A stretch of DNA of 64,000 nucleotides from Sphingomonas mali NBRC 15500 (lineage in GTDB: Bacteria > Pseudomonadota > Alphaproteobacteria > Sphingomonadales > Sphingomonadaceae): NCBI RefSeq assembly GCF_001598415.1, contig NZ_BCYX01000016.1, positions 41,834 through 105,833 on the forward strand, read 5' to 3'. A program made the translations under genes and the position numbers. This document shows, in pieces, positions 29,213 to 38,314 of the stretch (positions are counted from its first letter, which is position 1; each line of letters starts with the position of its first letter). The notes below the pieces were generated by a model, which saw only the letters and a program-made list of their open reading frames with translations, ran no database searches and was not told the origin of the DNA.

Positions 29213-30364
29213 ATGTACGATCGCCGTTCTTTCCTGATCCACTCGGCTGGCGCCGCCGCGCTTGCGCTGGCGCCGCGCATGGCATTCGCCAAGGCGGAGA
29301 CCGACCGCCGCTTTGTCTTCATCATCCAGCGTGGAGCGGCCGACGGCCTCGGCACGATCGGCGCGGTCGGCGATCCGGCCTTTGCCGGCGCGCGCGGCCA
29401 GCTCGCAGAGGATTTCGCGGCCGGCAAAAGACTCGATGCGACATTCGCGCTCCACCCCGCCATGACGTCGCTCGCCGGCATGTACGACGCCAAGGAGGCG
29501 TTGTTCGCGCACGCCATAGCCTCGCCTTACCGCGATCGCTCGCATTTCGACGGCCAGAACGTCCTCGAAAGCGGCGGGCTCGGTGCCTACCAGGTCAAGG
29601 ACGGCTGGATGAACCGCATGCTCGGCGTCATCCCGTCGGGCGAAGCCAAGGCAATCGCGATCTCGGCGACGATCCCGCTCGCGATGCGCGGACCGCATGA
29701 AGTGACCAGCTACGCGCCGTCTGCGCTTCCTCAGGCATCGGACGATCTGCTGACGCGTGTCGCCGCGCTCTATCAGGGTGACAGCCAGCTCCACGGCCTG
29801 TGGAGCGAGGCAATGGACACGCGCCAACTAACCAGCGACCTCGTCGATGTCAGCGTCAAGAACGCCGCGGCGACGGGTCAGCTCGCGGCGCGGTTGCTGA
29901 CGCCGGCGAACGGCGCGCGCATCGCGATGATCGAGACCGGTGGCTGGGACACGCATGCCGGCCAGCGCAGCCGGCTGGCGACGCAACTCAAGGGTCTCGA
30001 TGCAATGCTCGCAAGCCTGAAGACCGGCATGGGTCCGGTGTGGAACGACACGATGATCCTGGTCGCGACCGAATTCGGCCGCACCGTCGCGGTCAACGGT
30101 ACCGGCGGCACCGACCACGGCACCGGGTCGGCAGCGATGCTGGTCGGCGGCGCGGTCAAAGGCGGGCGCGTGGTCGCCGACTGGCCGGGGCTAGGGCAGG
30201 CGGCTTTGTTCGAAGGCCGCGACCTCAAGCCGACGCTTGGCCTCGACCAGTTCGTCGCCGGTGCGGTCGCCGGGCATTATCAGGTCGAGCCAGGCAAGGT
30301 GATGGCGACCTTGTTTCCGGAAACCAAGGGAGCGGCGCCCGTCAGCGGTCTGTCGCGGGCGTGA
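29213..30364 (+). CDS. DUF1501 family Tat-exported protein
   Basis: A 383-residue protein starting with a twin-arginine signal (DRRSFLIHSAGAAALALAP), so it should be exported folded to the periplasm. DUF1501 resembles the alkaline phosphatase/sulfatase fold; ETGGWDTHAGQ near residue 240 and ATEFGRTVAVNGTGGTDHGTG near residue 285 hold its likely metal-binding residues. Substrate unknown. It is coupled to the DUF1800 gene upstream. Its last 23 bp overlap the convergent LysR gene. Confidence 0.88.
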   Translation: MYDRRSFLIHSAGAAALALAPRMAFAKAETDRRFVFIIQRGAADGLGTIGAVGDPAFAGARGQLAEDFAAGKRLDATFALHPAMTSLAGMYDAKEALFAHAIASPYRDRSHFDGQNVLESGGLGAYQVKDGWMNRMLGVIPSGEAKAIAISATIPLAMRGPHEVTSYAPSALPQASDDLLTRVAALYQGDSQLHGLWSEAMDTRQLTSDLVDVSVKNAAATGQLAARLLTPANGARIAMIETGGWDTHAGQRSRLATQLKGLDAMLASLKTGMGPVWNDTMILVATEFGRTVAVNGTGGTDHGTGSAAMLVGGAVKGGRVVADWPGLGQAALFEGRDLKPTLGLDQFVAGAVAGHYQVEPGKVMATLFPETKGAAPVSGLSRA

Positions 30365-31304
30365 TCCGCGCGGCTGTGGCAGCGGCGCGAGCAGCCTCGA
30401 CCGGCGCTGAGCAATCCCAATAAGGCGGGTTGCCGAAGGCACGCCGCAGGGTGTCGGTCAGCGCGACGACCTTGGCGGACTGGGTGCGGGCCAGCGGATA
30501 GCAGATATAGAGCTCGGCGCCTTCGCCTTCCGCCCCGATGTCGACATGGACGAGCGATCCGTTGGCAAGCTCTGCATGGACGAAGAAATCGGGCAGCAAG
30601 GCGATGCCCAGCCCGGCCAATGCCGCGTCGCGCATGATCAGGCCGTTGTTCACGCGCATCACGCTGCGCGGTCTGATCACGGTCCATCCCTCCGGCCCGT
30701 CGAACCGCCAATCGGCCTCGCGATTGGTGTAGACGATACCTTTATGGGCATTGAGGCAGGCCAGCGAGTGCGGCGTTCCGTTGCGCGCAAGATAATCGGG
30801 CGACGCGACCAGGATCCTCCGCGTCGTCGCCAGCCGCTTGGCGACCAACCGGTTGTCCGCCACCGGGCCGTGGCGGATCACCGCATCGAAGCCATCGGCC
30901 GCGGCGTCGACGAAACGGTCGTCGAGATCGAGCGTCAGATCCAGGCCGGGATGCTCGGCGAGAAAATCATATAAAGCGGGACCCAGATGCATCACGCCGA
31001 AGCTGACGGGTGCCGACAATTTCAGCGTGCCGGCCAGCGTGTCGCGCCGCTCGGCGATTTCCGACTGGGCCTCCCGCGCCTCGAACAGGATCCGTTGCGC
31101 GCGGGGCAGAAAGCTGTCGCCGTCCGCGGTCAGCGATAGCTTGCGTGTGGTTCGCTGGACCAGGCGGACGCCCAATGTCCGCTCGAGCTCGGCCAGCCGC
31201 TCGCTGATCACCGACTTGGCATGTCCCAATTGCCGGGCAGCCTCGCTGATCGAACCGGATTCGGCAGTGGCGACGAACGCGGCGATGCCGTCCATCTTGA
31301 TCAT
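30342..31304 (-). CDS. LysR-family transcriptional regulator
   Basis: A 320-residue LysR regulator: the winged helix-turn-helix at the N-terminus (AFVATAESGSISEAARQLGH, then KSVISERLAELERTLG) and a periplasmic-binding-like effector domain (about residues 95-300), with QRTTRKLSLTADG in between. It belongs to the subgroup often called after DsdC/AaeR-type regulators; the effector is unknown. It is divergent from the exported hydrolase gene at 31419, the classical arrangement for a LysR target, with two dyads in the shared 114-bp interval. It converges and overlaps with the DUF1501 gene. Confidence 0.9.
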   Translation of the reverse strand: MIKMDGIAAFVATAESGSISEAARQLGHAKSVISERLAELERTLGVRLVQRTTRKLSLTADGDSFLPRAQRILFEAREAQSEIAERRDTLAGTLKLSAPVSFGVMHLGPALYDFLAEHPGLDLTLDLDDRFVDAAADGFDAVIRHGPVADNRLVAKRLATTRRILVASPDYLARNGTPHSLACLNAHKGIVYTNREADWRFDGPEGWTVIRPRSVMRVNNGLIMRDAALAGLGIALLPDFFVHAELANGSLVHVDIGAEGEGAELYICYPLARTQSAKVVALTDTLRRAFGNPPYWDCSAPVEAARAAATAARITPATDR

Positions 31305-31323
31305 CGTTCGATCCTTCCGAAAA

Positions 31324-31354
31324 CCGAATTCGGCGTTGTCCGACTAGTCCGGAC
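31324..31354. promoter_or_regulatory. two dyads in the LysR/hydrolase divergent interval
   Basis: A perfect palindrome CCGAATTCGG (31324-31333) and the dyad GTCCG-N7-CGGAC (31338-31354) lie 20-50 bp upstream of the LysR start. They are reasonable operator candidates for control of both divergent genes. Confidence 0.45.
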
Positions 31355-31418
31355 GATGCATCGCGCGCACTTTCCTGTCGATAGCGCCCAACGTGACGCG
31401 CCAAACAGGGATATCGCC

Positions 31419-32333
31419 ATGCTTCGCTCAGCCATTCTCGCGTTAAGCCTGCTCGCCGCGGCGCCGGCTGCGGCCCAAGTCCAGCCCTTTCCGGCGTCCT
31501 TCGTCGAGCGCGATATCGCCACCAACGGTACGACGCTGCATGTTCGTATCGGCGGCAAGGGCCCCGCCGTGGTGTTGCTGCATGGTTATGGCGAAACCGG
31601 CGACATGTGGGCGCCGCTGGCGGCCGATCTGATGCGCGATCATACCGTCGTGGTTCCCGATCTGCGCGGGCTCGGCCTGTCGGCGCGCCCGGCCGGCGGC
31701 TATGACAAGAAGACGCAAGGCCAGGACATTGCCGGCGTCCTTGATGCCCTGAAGATCGACAAGGTCGACCTCGTCACCCACGATATCGGCAATATGGTCG
31801 GCTATGCCTTTGCCGCCGAGCATCGCGATCGCATCAAGCGGTTCGTGCTGATGGACGCGCCGATCCCGGGCATTGGGCCGTGGGAAGAGATATTGAAGAA
31901 CCCGCTACTTTGGCATTTCCGCTTCGGGGGACCCGACATGGAGCGCTTGGTCGCTGGACGCGAGCGCATCTATCTCGACCGTTTCTGGAATGAATTTTCC
32001 GCCACGCCGGCCAAGTTCAGCGAGACGTCGCGCGAGCATTACGCCAAACTTTATGCGCTGCCCGGCGCGATGCACGCAGGCTTCTCCCAATTCGCGGCAT
32101 TCGACCAGGATGCAATCGACGATCAGGCATTTCTCGCCGCGGGCAAGCTGACCATGCCGGTGTTGGCGATCGGTGGTGACAAGTCGTTCGGCACGACGAT
32201 GGCGGCGGTGATGCGCTTCGCCGCGACCGATGTCACCGGGGCAGTGGTGGCCAATTCCGGTCACTGGCTGATGGAGGAACAGCCCGATGCGACGGTGAAG
32301 CTGGTTCGCGATTTTCTCAATGCTGGTACATGA
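31419..32333 (+). CDS. exported alpha/beta hydrolase with Asp nucleophile
   Basis: A 304-residue protein with a signal peptide ending AAAQ (about residue 20), so probably periplasmic. It has an alpha/beta-hydrolase fold: VLLHGYGETGDMW is the oxyanion region and VTHDIGNMVG is the nucleophile elbow, with Asp rather than Ser, as in epoxide hydrolases and haloalkane dehalogenases. NSGHWLMEEQPD carries the catalytic His. The start at 31419 is set by the signal peptide; the frame is open further upstream. It is divergent from the LysR gene, which likely regulates it. Confidence 0.85.
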   Translation: MLRSAILALSLLAAAPAAAQVQPFPASFVERDIATNGTTLHVRIGGKGPAVVLLHGYGETGDMWAPLAADLMRDHTVVVPDLRGLGLSARPAGGYDKKTQGQDIAGVLDALKIDKVDLVTHDIGNMVGYAFAAEHRDRIKRFVLMDAPIPGIGPWEEILKNPLLWHFRFGGPDMERLVAGRERIYLDRFWNEFSATPAKFSETSREHYAKLYALPGAMHAGFSQFAAFDQDAIDDQAFLAAGKLTMPVLAIGGDKSFGTTMAAVMRFAATDVTGAVVANSGHWLMEEQPDATVKLVRDFLNAGT

Positions 32334-32374
32334 ACGTGCCGGGGGTCTGACAGCGTGCGCTTAGTCCGGGGCGC

Positions 32375-33184
32375 CTAAAGGGGCTTGCGCGCCATACCGA
32401 TCAGCGCGGTCGACCAGATTCCTTCGGGCGGCAGGTTCAGCGCGAGCGCGGCCGCTTCCTCGGCGAACGCGGCGCGCTGCTCGTCGTCGAGGTCGCGCCA
32501 CAAAGGCGACCAACCGAAGGCGAGCTTGGCATTGTCGCGAAACCATTCGACCGGCGGCGCCGGCCAGGCTCGTTCGACCGAATGGACCGCTTGCGGCTCG
32601 AGGCCGACCTGGCGGAACGCTTGCTCGAGCAGCGCCGACGAATTGAACAGTCGCGCCATCGGCGTCGGGACGGGACGATCGGGAAACAGACGCCGCGCCG
32701 CTTCCTGGAACAATATCGCCGGGCCGGCGCCGCCGGCATTCTCCCACACCGCGATCACCGCCAGCCCACCCGGCCGCAGCACACGGGCGATCTCCGCGAA
32801 ACCGGCGGTCGGGTCGGGGAACATGAACACGCCGAACATCGAGAAAGCGGCATCGAAGCTCGCATCGGCGAAATCGAGCGCTTGGCCGTCCATCACCAAG
32901 GCGCGATCGCCGGGACGGATAGCGGCGGCCCGCTCCTGCGCTACGCGGACCATGCCGGACGAGAAATCGATCCCGATGGCGTCGGCGTCGTTCTTCAGCG
33001 CGATCGACAGCAGCGCACCCGCGCCGGTCGCGACGTCCAGCACGCGCGTGCCCTGGGGCAGGTCCGCAAGTTGCCATGCCGCCTCACAATACATCCGGGT
33101 CATGCGATCGGCTTCGTCGGCATAACGTTGCGCGAGCGAATCCCAGTGCGCGGGATCGTTCATGGCTTGGGGATGGGCAGTCAT
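32375..33184 (-). CDS. class I SAM-dependent methyltransferase
   Basis: A 269-residue methyltransferase. VLDVATGAGALLSIAL near residue 48 is the SAM motif I, ALVMDGQALDFADASFDAAF near residues 93-112 covers motifs II/III, and VLRPGGLAVIAVW near residue 136 is the post-motif region. It resembles the UbiE/type 11 group, but the substrate cannot be inferred. The gene stands alone on the minus strand, and a CATCAC/GTGATG dyad lies 22 bp upstream of its start. Confidence 0.85.
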   Translation of the reverse strand: MTAHPQAMNDPAHWDSLAQRYADEADRMTRMYCEAAWQLADLPQGTRVLDVATGAGALLSIALKNDADAIGIDFSSGMVRVAQERAAAIRPGDRALVMDGQALDFADASFDAAFSMFGVFMFPDPTAGFAEIARVLRPGGLAVIAVWENAGGAGPAILFQEAARRLFPDRPVPTPMARLFNSSALLEQAFRQVGLEPQAVHSVERAWPAPPVEWFRDNAKLAFGWSPLWRDLDDEQRAAFAEEAAALALNLPPEGIWSTALIGMARKPL

Positions 33185-33205
33185 GCGGGTTGGCTAATGA
33201 TACAA

Positions 33206-33227
33206 CATCACATAGTCAATCGTGATG
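33206..33227. promoter_or_regulatory. CATCAC-N10-GTGATG dyad before the methyltransferase gene
   Basis: A perfect 6-bp inverted repeat spaced by 10 bp. On the minus strand it surrounds TTGACT, which may be a -35 element, so a repressor bound here would block transcription of the methyltransferase. It also lies 92 bp before argS. Confidence 0.35.
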
Positions 33228-33318
33228 AGCGCCGGATGCCATGACGGGCATCGCAAATTTGAGTGTGGCGCGCGCTTGGTCTAAGGGCGCGCCTTCTCCT
33301 TATCGTTGGACCTCAGGA

Positions 33319-35046
33319 ATGACCCTCTACACCCGCTTTGCCGCGCATATCGACGCGGCGCTCGACAACCTGACTGCGCACGGCGATCTGCCGAGCGGGC
33401 TGGCGCGAGGTGCGGTAACGGTCGAGCCGCCGCGCGATGCCAGCCATGGCGACCTCGCGACCAACGCGGCGATGGTGCTGGCCAAGCCGGCCGGGACCAA
33501 TCCGCGACTGCTGGCCGACAAGATCGCGGCCGAACTCGGCAAGCTCGACGAGGTGGCGAGCGTCGCGGTGGCGGGGCCTGGCTTCATCAACATGACGCTG
33601 ACCGACGATACCTGGCGCAACGAGCTCGCCGCGATCATCGATGGTGGCGCCGATTACGGCCGCTCGACCAAGGGGCACGGCCAGACGGTCAATGTCGAAT
33701 ATGTCTCGGCCAACCCGACAGGGCCGATGCATATGGGGCATTGCCGTGGCGCGGTGGTCGGCGATGCGCTTGCCGCCTTGCTCGAATGGGGCGGCTACAA
33801 AGTCATCCGCGAATATTATGTCAACGATGCCGGCGGCCAGGTCGACGTGCTCGCGCGCTCAGCGCACCTGCGGTACCGCGAGGCCTTGGGCGAAGATATC
33901 GGCGAGATCCCTGAAGGGCTTTATCCGGGCGACTATCTGATCCCGGTCGGCCAGGCGCTGGCGACTGAGTTCGGCGACAAGTTCGTCTCGGCACCCGAAA
34001 GCGAATGGCTTGCGCTGTTCCGCAAGATCGCGGTCGCGCAGATGCTGGTGCTGATCAAGGACGACCTCGCGCTGCTCGGCATCCAACACGATCTGTTCTC
34101 GTCCGAGGCCGAGTTGCAGGCGGCGAAGAAGCCTGAGGCGGCGGAGAAGGAATTGCGCGCGCGGGGCCTCGTCTATGACGGCGTACTCGAGGCGCCCAAG
34201 GGCGAAACGCCCGAGGATTGGGAGCCGGTCGAACTGCCGCTGTTCCGCTCGTCGCAATATGGCGACGATCAGGACCGGCCGATCAAGAAGTCGGACGGCA
34301 GCTGGACCTATTTCGGTGCCGACCTCGCTTACCATTGGCAGAAGGCGCAGACCGCCGACGCGTTGATCGACATCTGGGGCGCCGACCATGCCGGCACCGT
34401 CAAGCGGATCGTCGCGGCAGTGCAGGCGCTGACCGGCGGCAAGACGCGGTTCGACGTCAAGCTGGTGCAGATGGTGCGGCTGTTGCGCGGCGGCGAGCCG
34501 GTCAAGATGTCCAAGCGGGCGGGCAACTTCGTTACGCTCGCCGATGTCGTGCGCGAAGTCGGCAAGGACGTCGTCCGCTTCACCATGCTGACGCGCAAGG
34601 CCGATGCCCAGATGGACTTCGATTTCGCCAAGGTGGTCGAGGCGTCGAAGGACAATCCGGTCTTCTATGTGCAGTACGCGCATGCGCGAGTCGCATCGCT
34701 CAAGCGGCGCGCGGCCGAGGCCGGGATCGAGTGTAAGAGTGTCGACCTGTCCCAGCTTGATACGGAGGACCTGCGGCTGGTGAAGCTCGCGGCGCAGTTC
34801 CCACGCGTAGTCGAAACCGCGGCAGCGGCGCGTGAGCCGCACCGGATTGCCTTTTATCTCTACGACTTGGCGGCAGAGTTTCACGCGCAGTGGAACGTCG
34901 GCAACGACCGTCCCGAGCGCCGCTATCTGGTTCCGGACCGTCCCGAGCTCACCTGCGCGCGGCTTTTCCTCGGCGACGCGATCGGGCAGATTGTCCGCAA
35001 TGGTCTCGCCATCATGGGGGTCGAGGCTGTCCAGGAGATGAAGTGA
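33319..35046 (+). CDS. argS: arginyl-tRNA synthetase
   Basis: A 575-residue class I aminoacyl-tRNA synthetase charging tRNA-Arg. [13 protein letters not shown] near residue 132 carries the HIGH-type signature (HMGH). [12 protein letters not shown] near residue 396 is the KMSKR loop, and the C-terminal DALR-type anticodon-binding domain begins around residue 450 and ends QEMK. The start [15 protein letters not shown] matches related proteins; the upstream in-frame ATG at 33241 would add a non-conserved leader. TGATG couples it to the SPOR gene. Confidence 0.96.
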   Translation: MTLYTRFAAHIDAALDNLTAHGDLPSGLARGAVTVEPPRDASHGDLATNAAMVLAKPAGTNPRLLADKIAAELGKLDEVASVAVAGPGFINMTLTDDTWRNELAAIIDGGADYGRSTKGHGQTVNVEYVSANPTGPMHMGHCRGAVVGDALAALLEWGGYKVIREYYVNDAGGQVDVLARSAHLRYREALGEDIGEIPEGLYPGDYLIPVGQALATEFGDKFVSAPESEWLALFRKIAVAQMLVLIKDDLALLGIQHDLFSSEAELQAAKKPEAAEKELRARGLVYDGVLEAPKGETPEDWEPVELPLFRSSQYGDDQDRPIKKSDGSWTYFGADLAYHWQKAQTADALIDIWGADHAGTVKRIVAAVQALTGGKTRFDVKLVQMVRLLRGGEPVKMSKRAGNFVTLADVVREVGKDVVRFTMLTRKADAQMDFDFAKVVEASKDNPVFYVQYAHARVASLKRRAAEAGIECKSVDLSQLDTEDLRLVKLAAQFPRVVETAAAAREPHRIAFYLYDLAAEFHAQWNVGNDRPERRYLVPDRPELTCARLFLGDAIGQIVRNGLAIMGVEAVQEMK

Positions 35047-35801
35047 TGGCGGGTGAAGAGGACGAATATGTGGCGTCGGAGCCTGTGCCCGAACCCGCGG
35101 CACGCGATGAGGACCGACTGCCCTGGCTCGAGACCGCGGCGGACGATGAGGAAGAGGGACCCTCGCTCGGCCGTCTCGTCGGGCTCGTCCTGCTCGGGCT
35201 CGTCGCGCTGGGGGCGGTGCTCGGCGGCGTCTATTGGTGGAAGCACCGTGCGCCCGCGCCTGGCAATGGCGACCTGATCGCCGCGCAGGAAGGCGATTAC
35301 AAGGTCAAGCCCGAGGATCCCGGCGGCCTCAAGGTAGAGGGCGAGGGCGATGCCTCGGTCGCGACGAGCGGCGGCAATGGCGGCGGTAACAGCCAGATCG
35401 CGGTGACCAAGCTGCCCGAGGCGCCCGTCGCCGGCACCAGGGCTGCCTCCAATGCGAAGACCGGACCGGGCAGCCCGGTCGCGACCGCCAGCGTGGCTGG
35501 GTCGCGCGGCAAGCTGGTGGCGCCGCCCCCGGGCAAGCCGATCGCCGTCGCCAATGGCGGTGGCGGTGGTGCGCTGGTCCAGCTTGGCGCTTTCCCCAGC
35601 GAAGCCGCGGCTAACACCGCCTGGGCGCGTGAATCGAAGCGGTTCAATTACATTGCCAATCTCGGCAAGTCAGTCGAGAAGGCCGAGGTCAACGGTCGCA
35701 CCTTCTACCGCCTCAAGGTCAATGCCGGCAGCGCTGGCGCCGCGCAGGAATTGTGCGGCAAGCTAAAGGTCGCGGGCGAAGCGTGCATCGTCACGAACTG
35801 A
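35046..35801 (+). CDS. FtsN-like SPOR-domain membrane protein
   Basis: A 251-residue bitopic protein: an acidic ~45-residue cytoplasmic N-terminus, one membrane helix (about residues 43-65, GLVLLGLVALGAVLGGVYWW), a Gly/Ala/Lys-rich periplasmic linker, and a C-terminal SPOR domain (ALVQLGAFPSEAAANTAW to the end). The architecture is that of FtsN-type division proteins that bind denuded septal glycan. It is translationally coupled to argS (TGATG). A strong terminator follows. Confidence 0.85.
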   Translation: MAGEEDEYVASEPVPEPAARDEDRLPWLETAADDEEEGPSLGRLVGLVLLGLVALGAVLGGVYWWKHRAPAPGNGDLIAAQEGDYKVKPEDPGGLKVEGEGDASVATSGGNGGGNSQIAVTKLPEAPVAGTRAASNAKTGPGSPVATASVAGSRGKLVAPPPGKPIAVANGGGGGALVQLGAFPSEAAANTAWARESKRFNYIANLGKSVEKAEVNGRTFYRLKVNAGSAGAAQELCGKLKVAGEACIVTN

Positions 35802-35836
35802 CGACGCTTTACGCTGTTTGAAGAACGCGGAAACGG

Positions 35837-35864
35837 AAGGCCGGGGTTGATCCCCGGCCTTTTT
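35837..35864 (+). terminator. intrinsic terminator after argS-SPOR
   Basis: AAGGCCGGGG and CCCCGGCCTT form a 10-bp stem with a 5-nt loop followed by a run of T. It ends the argS-SPOR unit and sits 43 bp before the convergent corC stop. Confidence 0.88.
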
Positions 35865-35906
35865 GCGTCCGACTTGGCAAATCTCGCCGTCTCGTGACGG
35901 CGGGCG

Positions 35907-36797
35907 TTAGGACTCGGCGCCCTCGGGTATCGCCTTGGGGGGGTGGAGGCGCAATCGTCCGATGCGGCGCGAATCCGCTTCGAGCACTTCGAGCGTCCAG
36001 CCCGATGGCGTTTCCAGGCATTCGCCCTTGAGCGGCACGCGGCCGGCAAGCACCGCGGCGAGCCCACCCAGCGTGTCGACATCCTCGTCATGCTCGGCGA
36101 GTCGCGGGTCGATCGTCTCGGCGACGTCCTCGAGTTCGACGCGCGCATCGGCATCCCACGCCCCGCCGTCCAACGGGACCAGCAACGCCTCGGGCGCGTC
36201 ATCATGCTCGTCTTCGATGTCGCCGACGATTTCCTCGACCAGATCCTCGATCGTGACCAGGCCTTCGGTGCCCGAATATTCGTCGAGCACGATCGCCAGG
36301 TGAACGCGCTTCGATTGCATGTCGGCGAGCAGGTCGAGCGCGCCGCGCGACATCGGCACGTAGAGTGGTTGACGGATCAGGTCGGCGATAGCGTCCGGAT
36401 GCGGTGCGCCGGTCGCCAGGATCGCGAACACGTCCTTGACGTGGATCATCCCGATCACCTCGTCGAGGCTGCCGCGATAGACCGGCAAGCGGCTATGTCC
36501 CGCTTCGGCGAATAGCGTGACGAGATTGGCGAAGCTGGTCTTTTCCTCGACCGCGACGATGTCCGCGCGCGGTACGCCGACATCGCCTGCATCGCGCTCG
36601 CCGAAATGGAGCAGATTGCGCACCATCTGGCGCTCGAGCTGCGACAGGTCGCCGGCGGCATCGGGAGCGGGATCGTCCTCGTGGCGTTCGATCACGTCCT
36701 CGAGCTGATCGCGCAGCGTCGGTTCGTGTTCTCCGAACAGCGACTTCAGCTTGCGCCAGATACTGTCGCCGGCGTCGGTACTGGGGCCCTCGGGCAT
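35907..36797 (-). CDS. corC: CorC-type CBS-domain protein
   Basis: A 296-residue soluble protein with a pair of CBS domains (VPRADIVAVEEKTSFANLV near residue 73 to EEIVGDIEDEHDD near residue 195). A C-terminal CorC_HlyC transporter-associated domain (about residues 210-285) follows. It lacks the DUF21 membrane domain, which distinguishes CorC from the larger CorB/YfjD proteins. It is linked to magnesium/cobalt efflux in other bacteria. It follows ybeY by 9 bp in the phoH-ybeY-corC operon; lnt, often next, is not in this orientation here. Confidence 0.9.
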   Translation of the reverse strand: MPEGPSTDAGDSIWRKLKSLFGEHEPTLRDQLEDVIERHEDDPAPDAAGDLSQLERQMVRNLLHFGERDAGDVGVPRADIVAVEEKTSFANLVTLFAEAGHSRLPVYRGSLDEVIGMIHVKDVFAILATGAPHPDAIADLIRQPLYVPMSRGALDLLADMQSKRVHLAIVLDEYSGTEGLVTIEDLVEEIVGDIEDEHDDAPEALLVPLDGGAWDADARVELEDVAETIDPRLAEHDEDVDTLGGLAAVLAGRVPLKGECLETPSGWTLEVLEADSRRIGRLRLHPPKAIPEGAES

Positions 36798-36806
36798 TGT
36801 AGTCGG

Positions 36807-37316
36807 TCAGTCCTCTTCGATCAGATAGGGGTCATCGATGCCGAGCGAGGCGAGCGCGTCGGTTTCGATCGCCTCCATCGCTTCAGCCTCGCGGTCGGTC
36901 ATGTGGTCATAACCTAGCAGATGCAGCACGCCGTGCACGATCAAATGAGTCGCATGCGTTTCGATCGCGATACCGCGCTCCGCCGCCTCGGCCGCGCACA
37001 CGCCATGCGCGAGGACGATATCCCCGAGCAGCACCTCGCCGTCGTCCGAATTCTGCGTCACGGTCTCGAGCAGATCGGCCTGGACCATCGGGAAGCTGAG
37101 GACGTTGGTCGGCTTATCCTTGTGGCGGTATTGGTGGTTGAGGGTGTGGACCTCTTCGTCCGAGGTAAGGCGCAGCGAAATCTCCACTGCCGCGGGGATC
37201 GTCAGCAGCTCGCCGTGCGGCGTGCGGTCGATCGCCGCGCGCGCGGCGCGGTCGGCCAGCGCGTCCCAGTCATGATCGGGCCAGGGGGCTTCGTGGGTGA
37301 GGGCGACTTCAAGCAT
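36807..37316 (-). CDS. ybeY: YbeY endoribonuclease
   Basis: A 169-residue metalloprotein needed for 16S rRNA 3'-end maturation and 70S quality control. The zinc motif H-G-x-L-H-L-x-G-Y-D-H is seen as HGVLHLLGYDH near residue 128, preceded by the conserved LNHQYRHKDKPTNVLSFP block near residue 59. Its start overlaps the phoH stop (TGATG), and it is followed by corC. Confidence 0.95.
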   Translation of the reverse strand: MLEVALTHEAPWPDHDWDALADRAARAAIDRTPHGELLTIPAAVEISLRLTSDEEVHTLNHQYRHKDKPTNVLSFPMVQADLLETVTQNSDDGEVLLGDIVLAHGVCAAEAAERGIAIETHATHLIVHGVLHLLGYDHMTDREAEAMEAIETDALASLGIDDPYLIEED

Positions 37317-38314
37317 CAGCCGTGCGGCCCCTCATACGCCTCGACGATCCGCCCGACGATCGGGTGGCGGACGACGTCAGCAGCAGTGAAGCGGCTCATC
37401 GCGATACCCTCGATCCCCTCCAGCCGGGTGACCGCATCGCGCATGCCCGATGCCTCGACACCGCCGGGCAGATCGACTTGGTTGGGATCGCCGCAGATCA
37501 CCATGCGGCTGCGCTCGCCGAAACGCGTCAGGAACATCTTCATCTGCGCCGGCGTGGTGTTCTGCGCCTCGTCGAGGATGATGAAGGCGTCCGCCAGCGT
37601 GCGCCCGCGCATGAAGGCGATCGGCGCGATCTCGATCTCGCCCGAGCTGATCCGCCGCTCGACCTGTTCGGCCGGCAGGCAGTCGTTGAGCGCGTCGTAG
37701 AGCGGACGGAGATAGGGATCGACCTTCTCCTTCATGTCGCCGGGCAGGAAACCGAGCTTCTCGCCCGCCTCGACCGCGGGACGCGACAGGATCAGTCGCT
37801 GCACGCTGCCGGTGATCAGCTGCGACACCGCCTGCGCCACCGCGAGATAGGTCTTGCCGGTACCCGCCGGCCCGAGCGCGAAGATCATGTCGTTGCTGGT
37901 CAATTCGCGCATGTAATGCGCCTGCGCGGGGGTGCGCGGCACGATCGTCTTCTTGCGCGTGCGGATCATGATCGGCGGCGTCGGGCTGGCTTCCGCGCTG
38001 ATGATCCCGTCGAGCACTGGCTCCGACGCCATCGCGATCGAGGCGTCGACCAGGCCGGTATCGATATCCTCGCCGCGCTGCAGACGTTTGTAGAGGTCAT
38101 AGAGCACATCGCGACCCATCGCGACCTGCTCGGCCGATCCCTCGAGACCGACGCGGTTGCCGCGCGCGGTGATGTAGATGCCCAGGCGATGCTCGAGCGC
38201 GACCAGATTCTGATCATATTGCCCGAAAAGTTGCGCGAGCAGTTGCGGCTTGTCGAAGGTCAGCTCGACCCGGCTGCGTTCACCGGATTGGGCGGGGACA
38301 GGCTTGCGGCTCAT
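37316..38314 (-). CDS. ybeZ: PhoH-like ATPase (YbeZ)
   Basis: A 332-residue P-loop protein of the PhoH family, thought to be an RNA-associated ATPase that works with YbeY. An N-terminal KH-like segment (about residues 15-80) precedes the ATPase core: ALGPAGTGKTYLAVAQA near residue 145 is Walker A and AFIILDEAQNTTP near residue 245 is Walker B. FLTRFGERSRMVICGDPNQVDLP is typical. It lies upstream of ybeY with a TGATG overlap. Confidence 0.94.
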   Translation of the reverse strand: MSRKPVPAQSGERSRVELTFDKPQLLAQLFGQYDQNLVALEHRLGIYITARGNRVGLEGSAEQVAMGRDVLYDLYKRLQRGEDIDTGLVDASIAMASEPVLDGIISAEASPTPPIMIRTRKKTIVPRTPAQAHYMRELTSNDMIFALGPAGTGKTYLAVAQAVSQLITGSVQRLILSRPAVEAGEKLGFLPGDMKEKVDPYLRPLYDALNDCLPAEQVERRISSGEIEIAPIAFMRGRTLADAFIILDEAQNTTPAQMKMFLTRFGERSRMVICGDPNQVDLPGGVEASGMRDAVTRLEGIEGIAMSRFTAADVVRHPIVGRIVEAYEGPHG

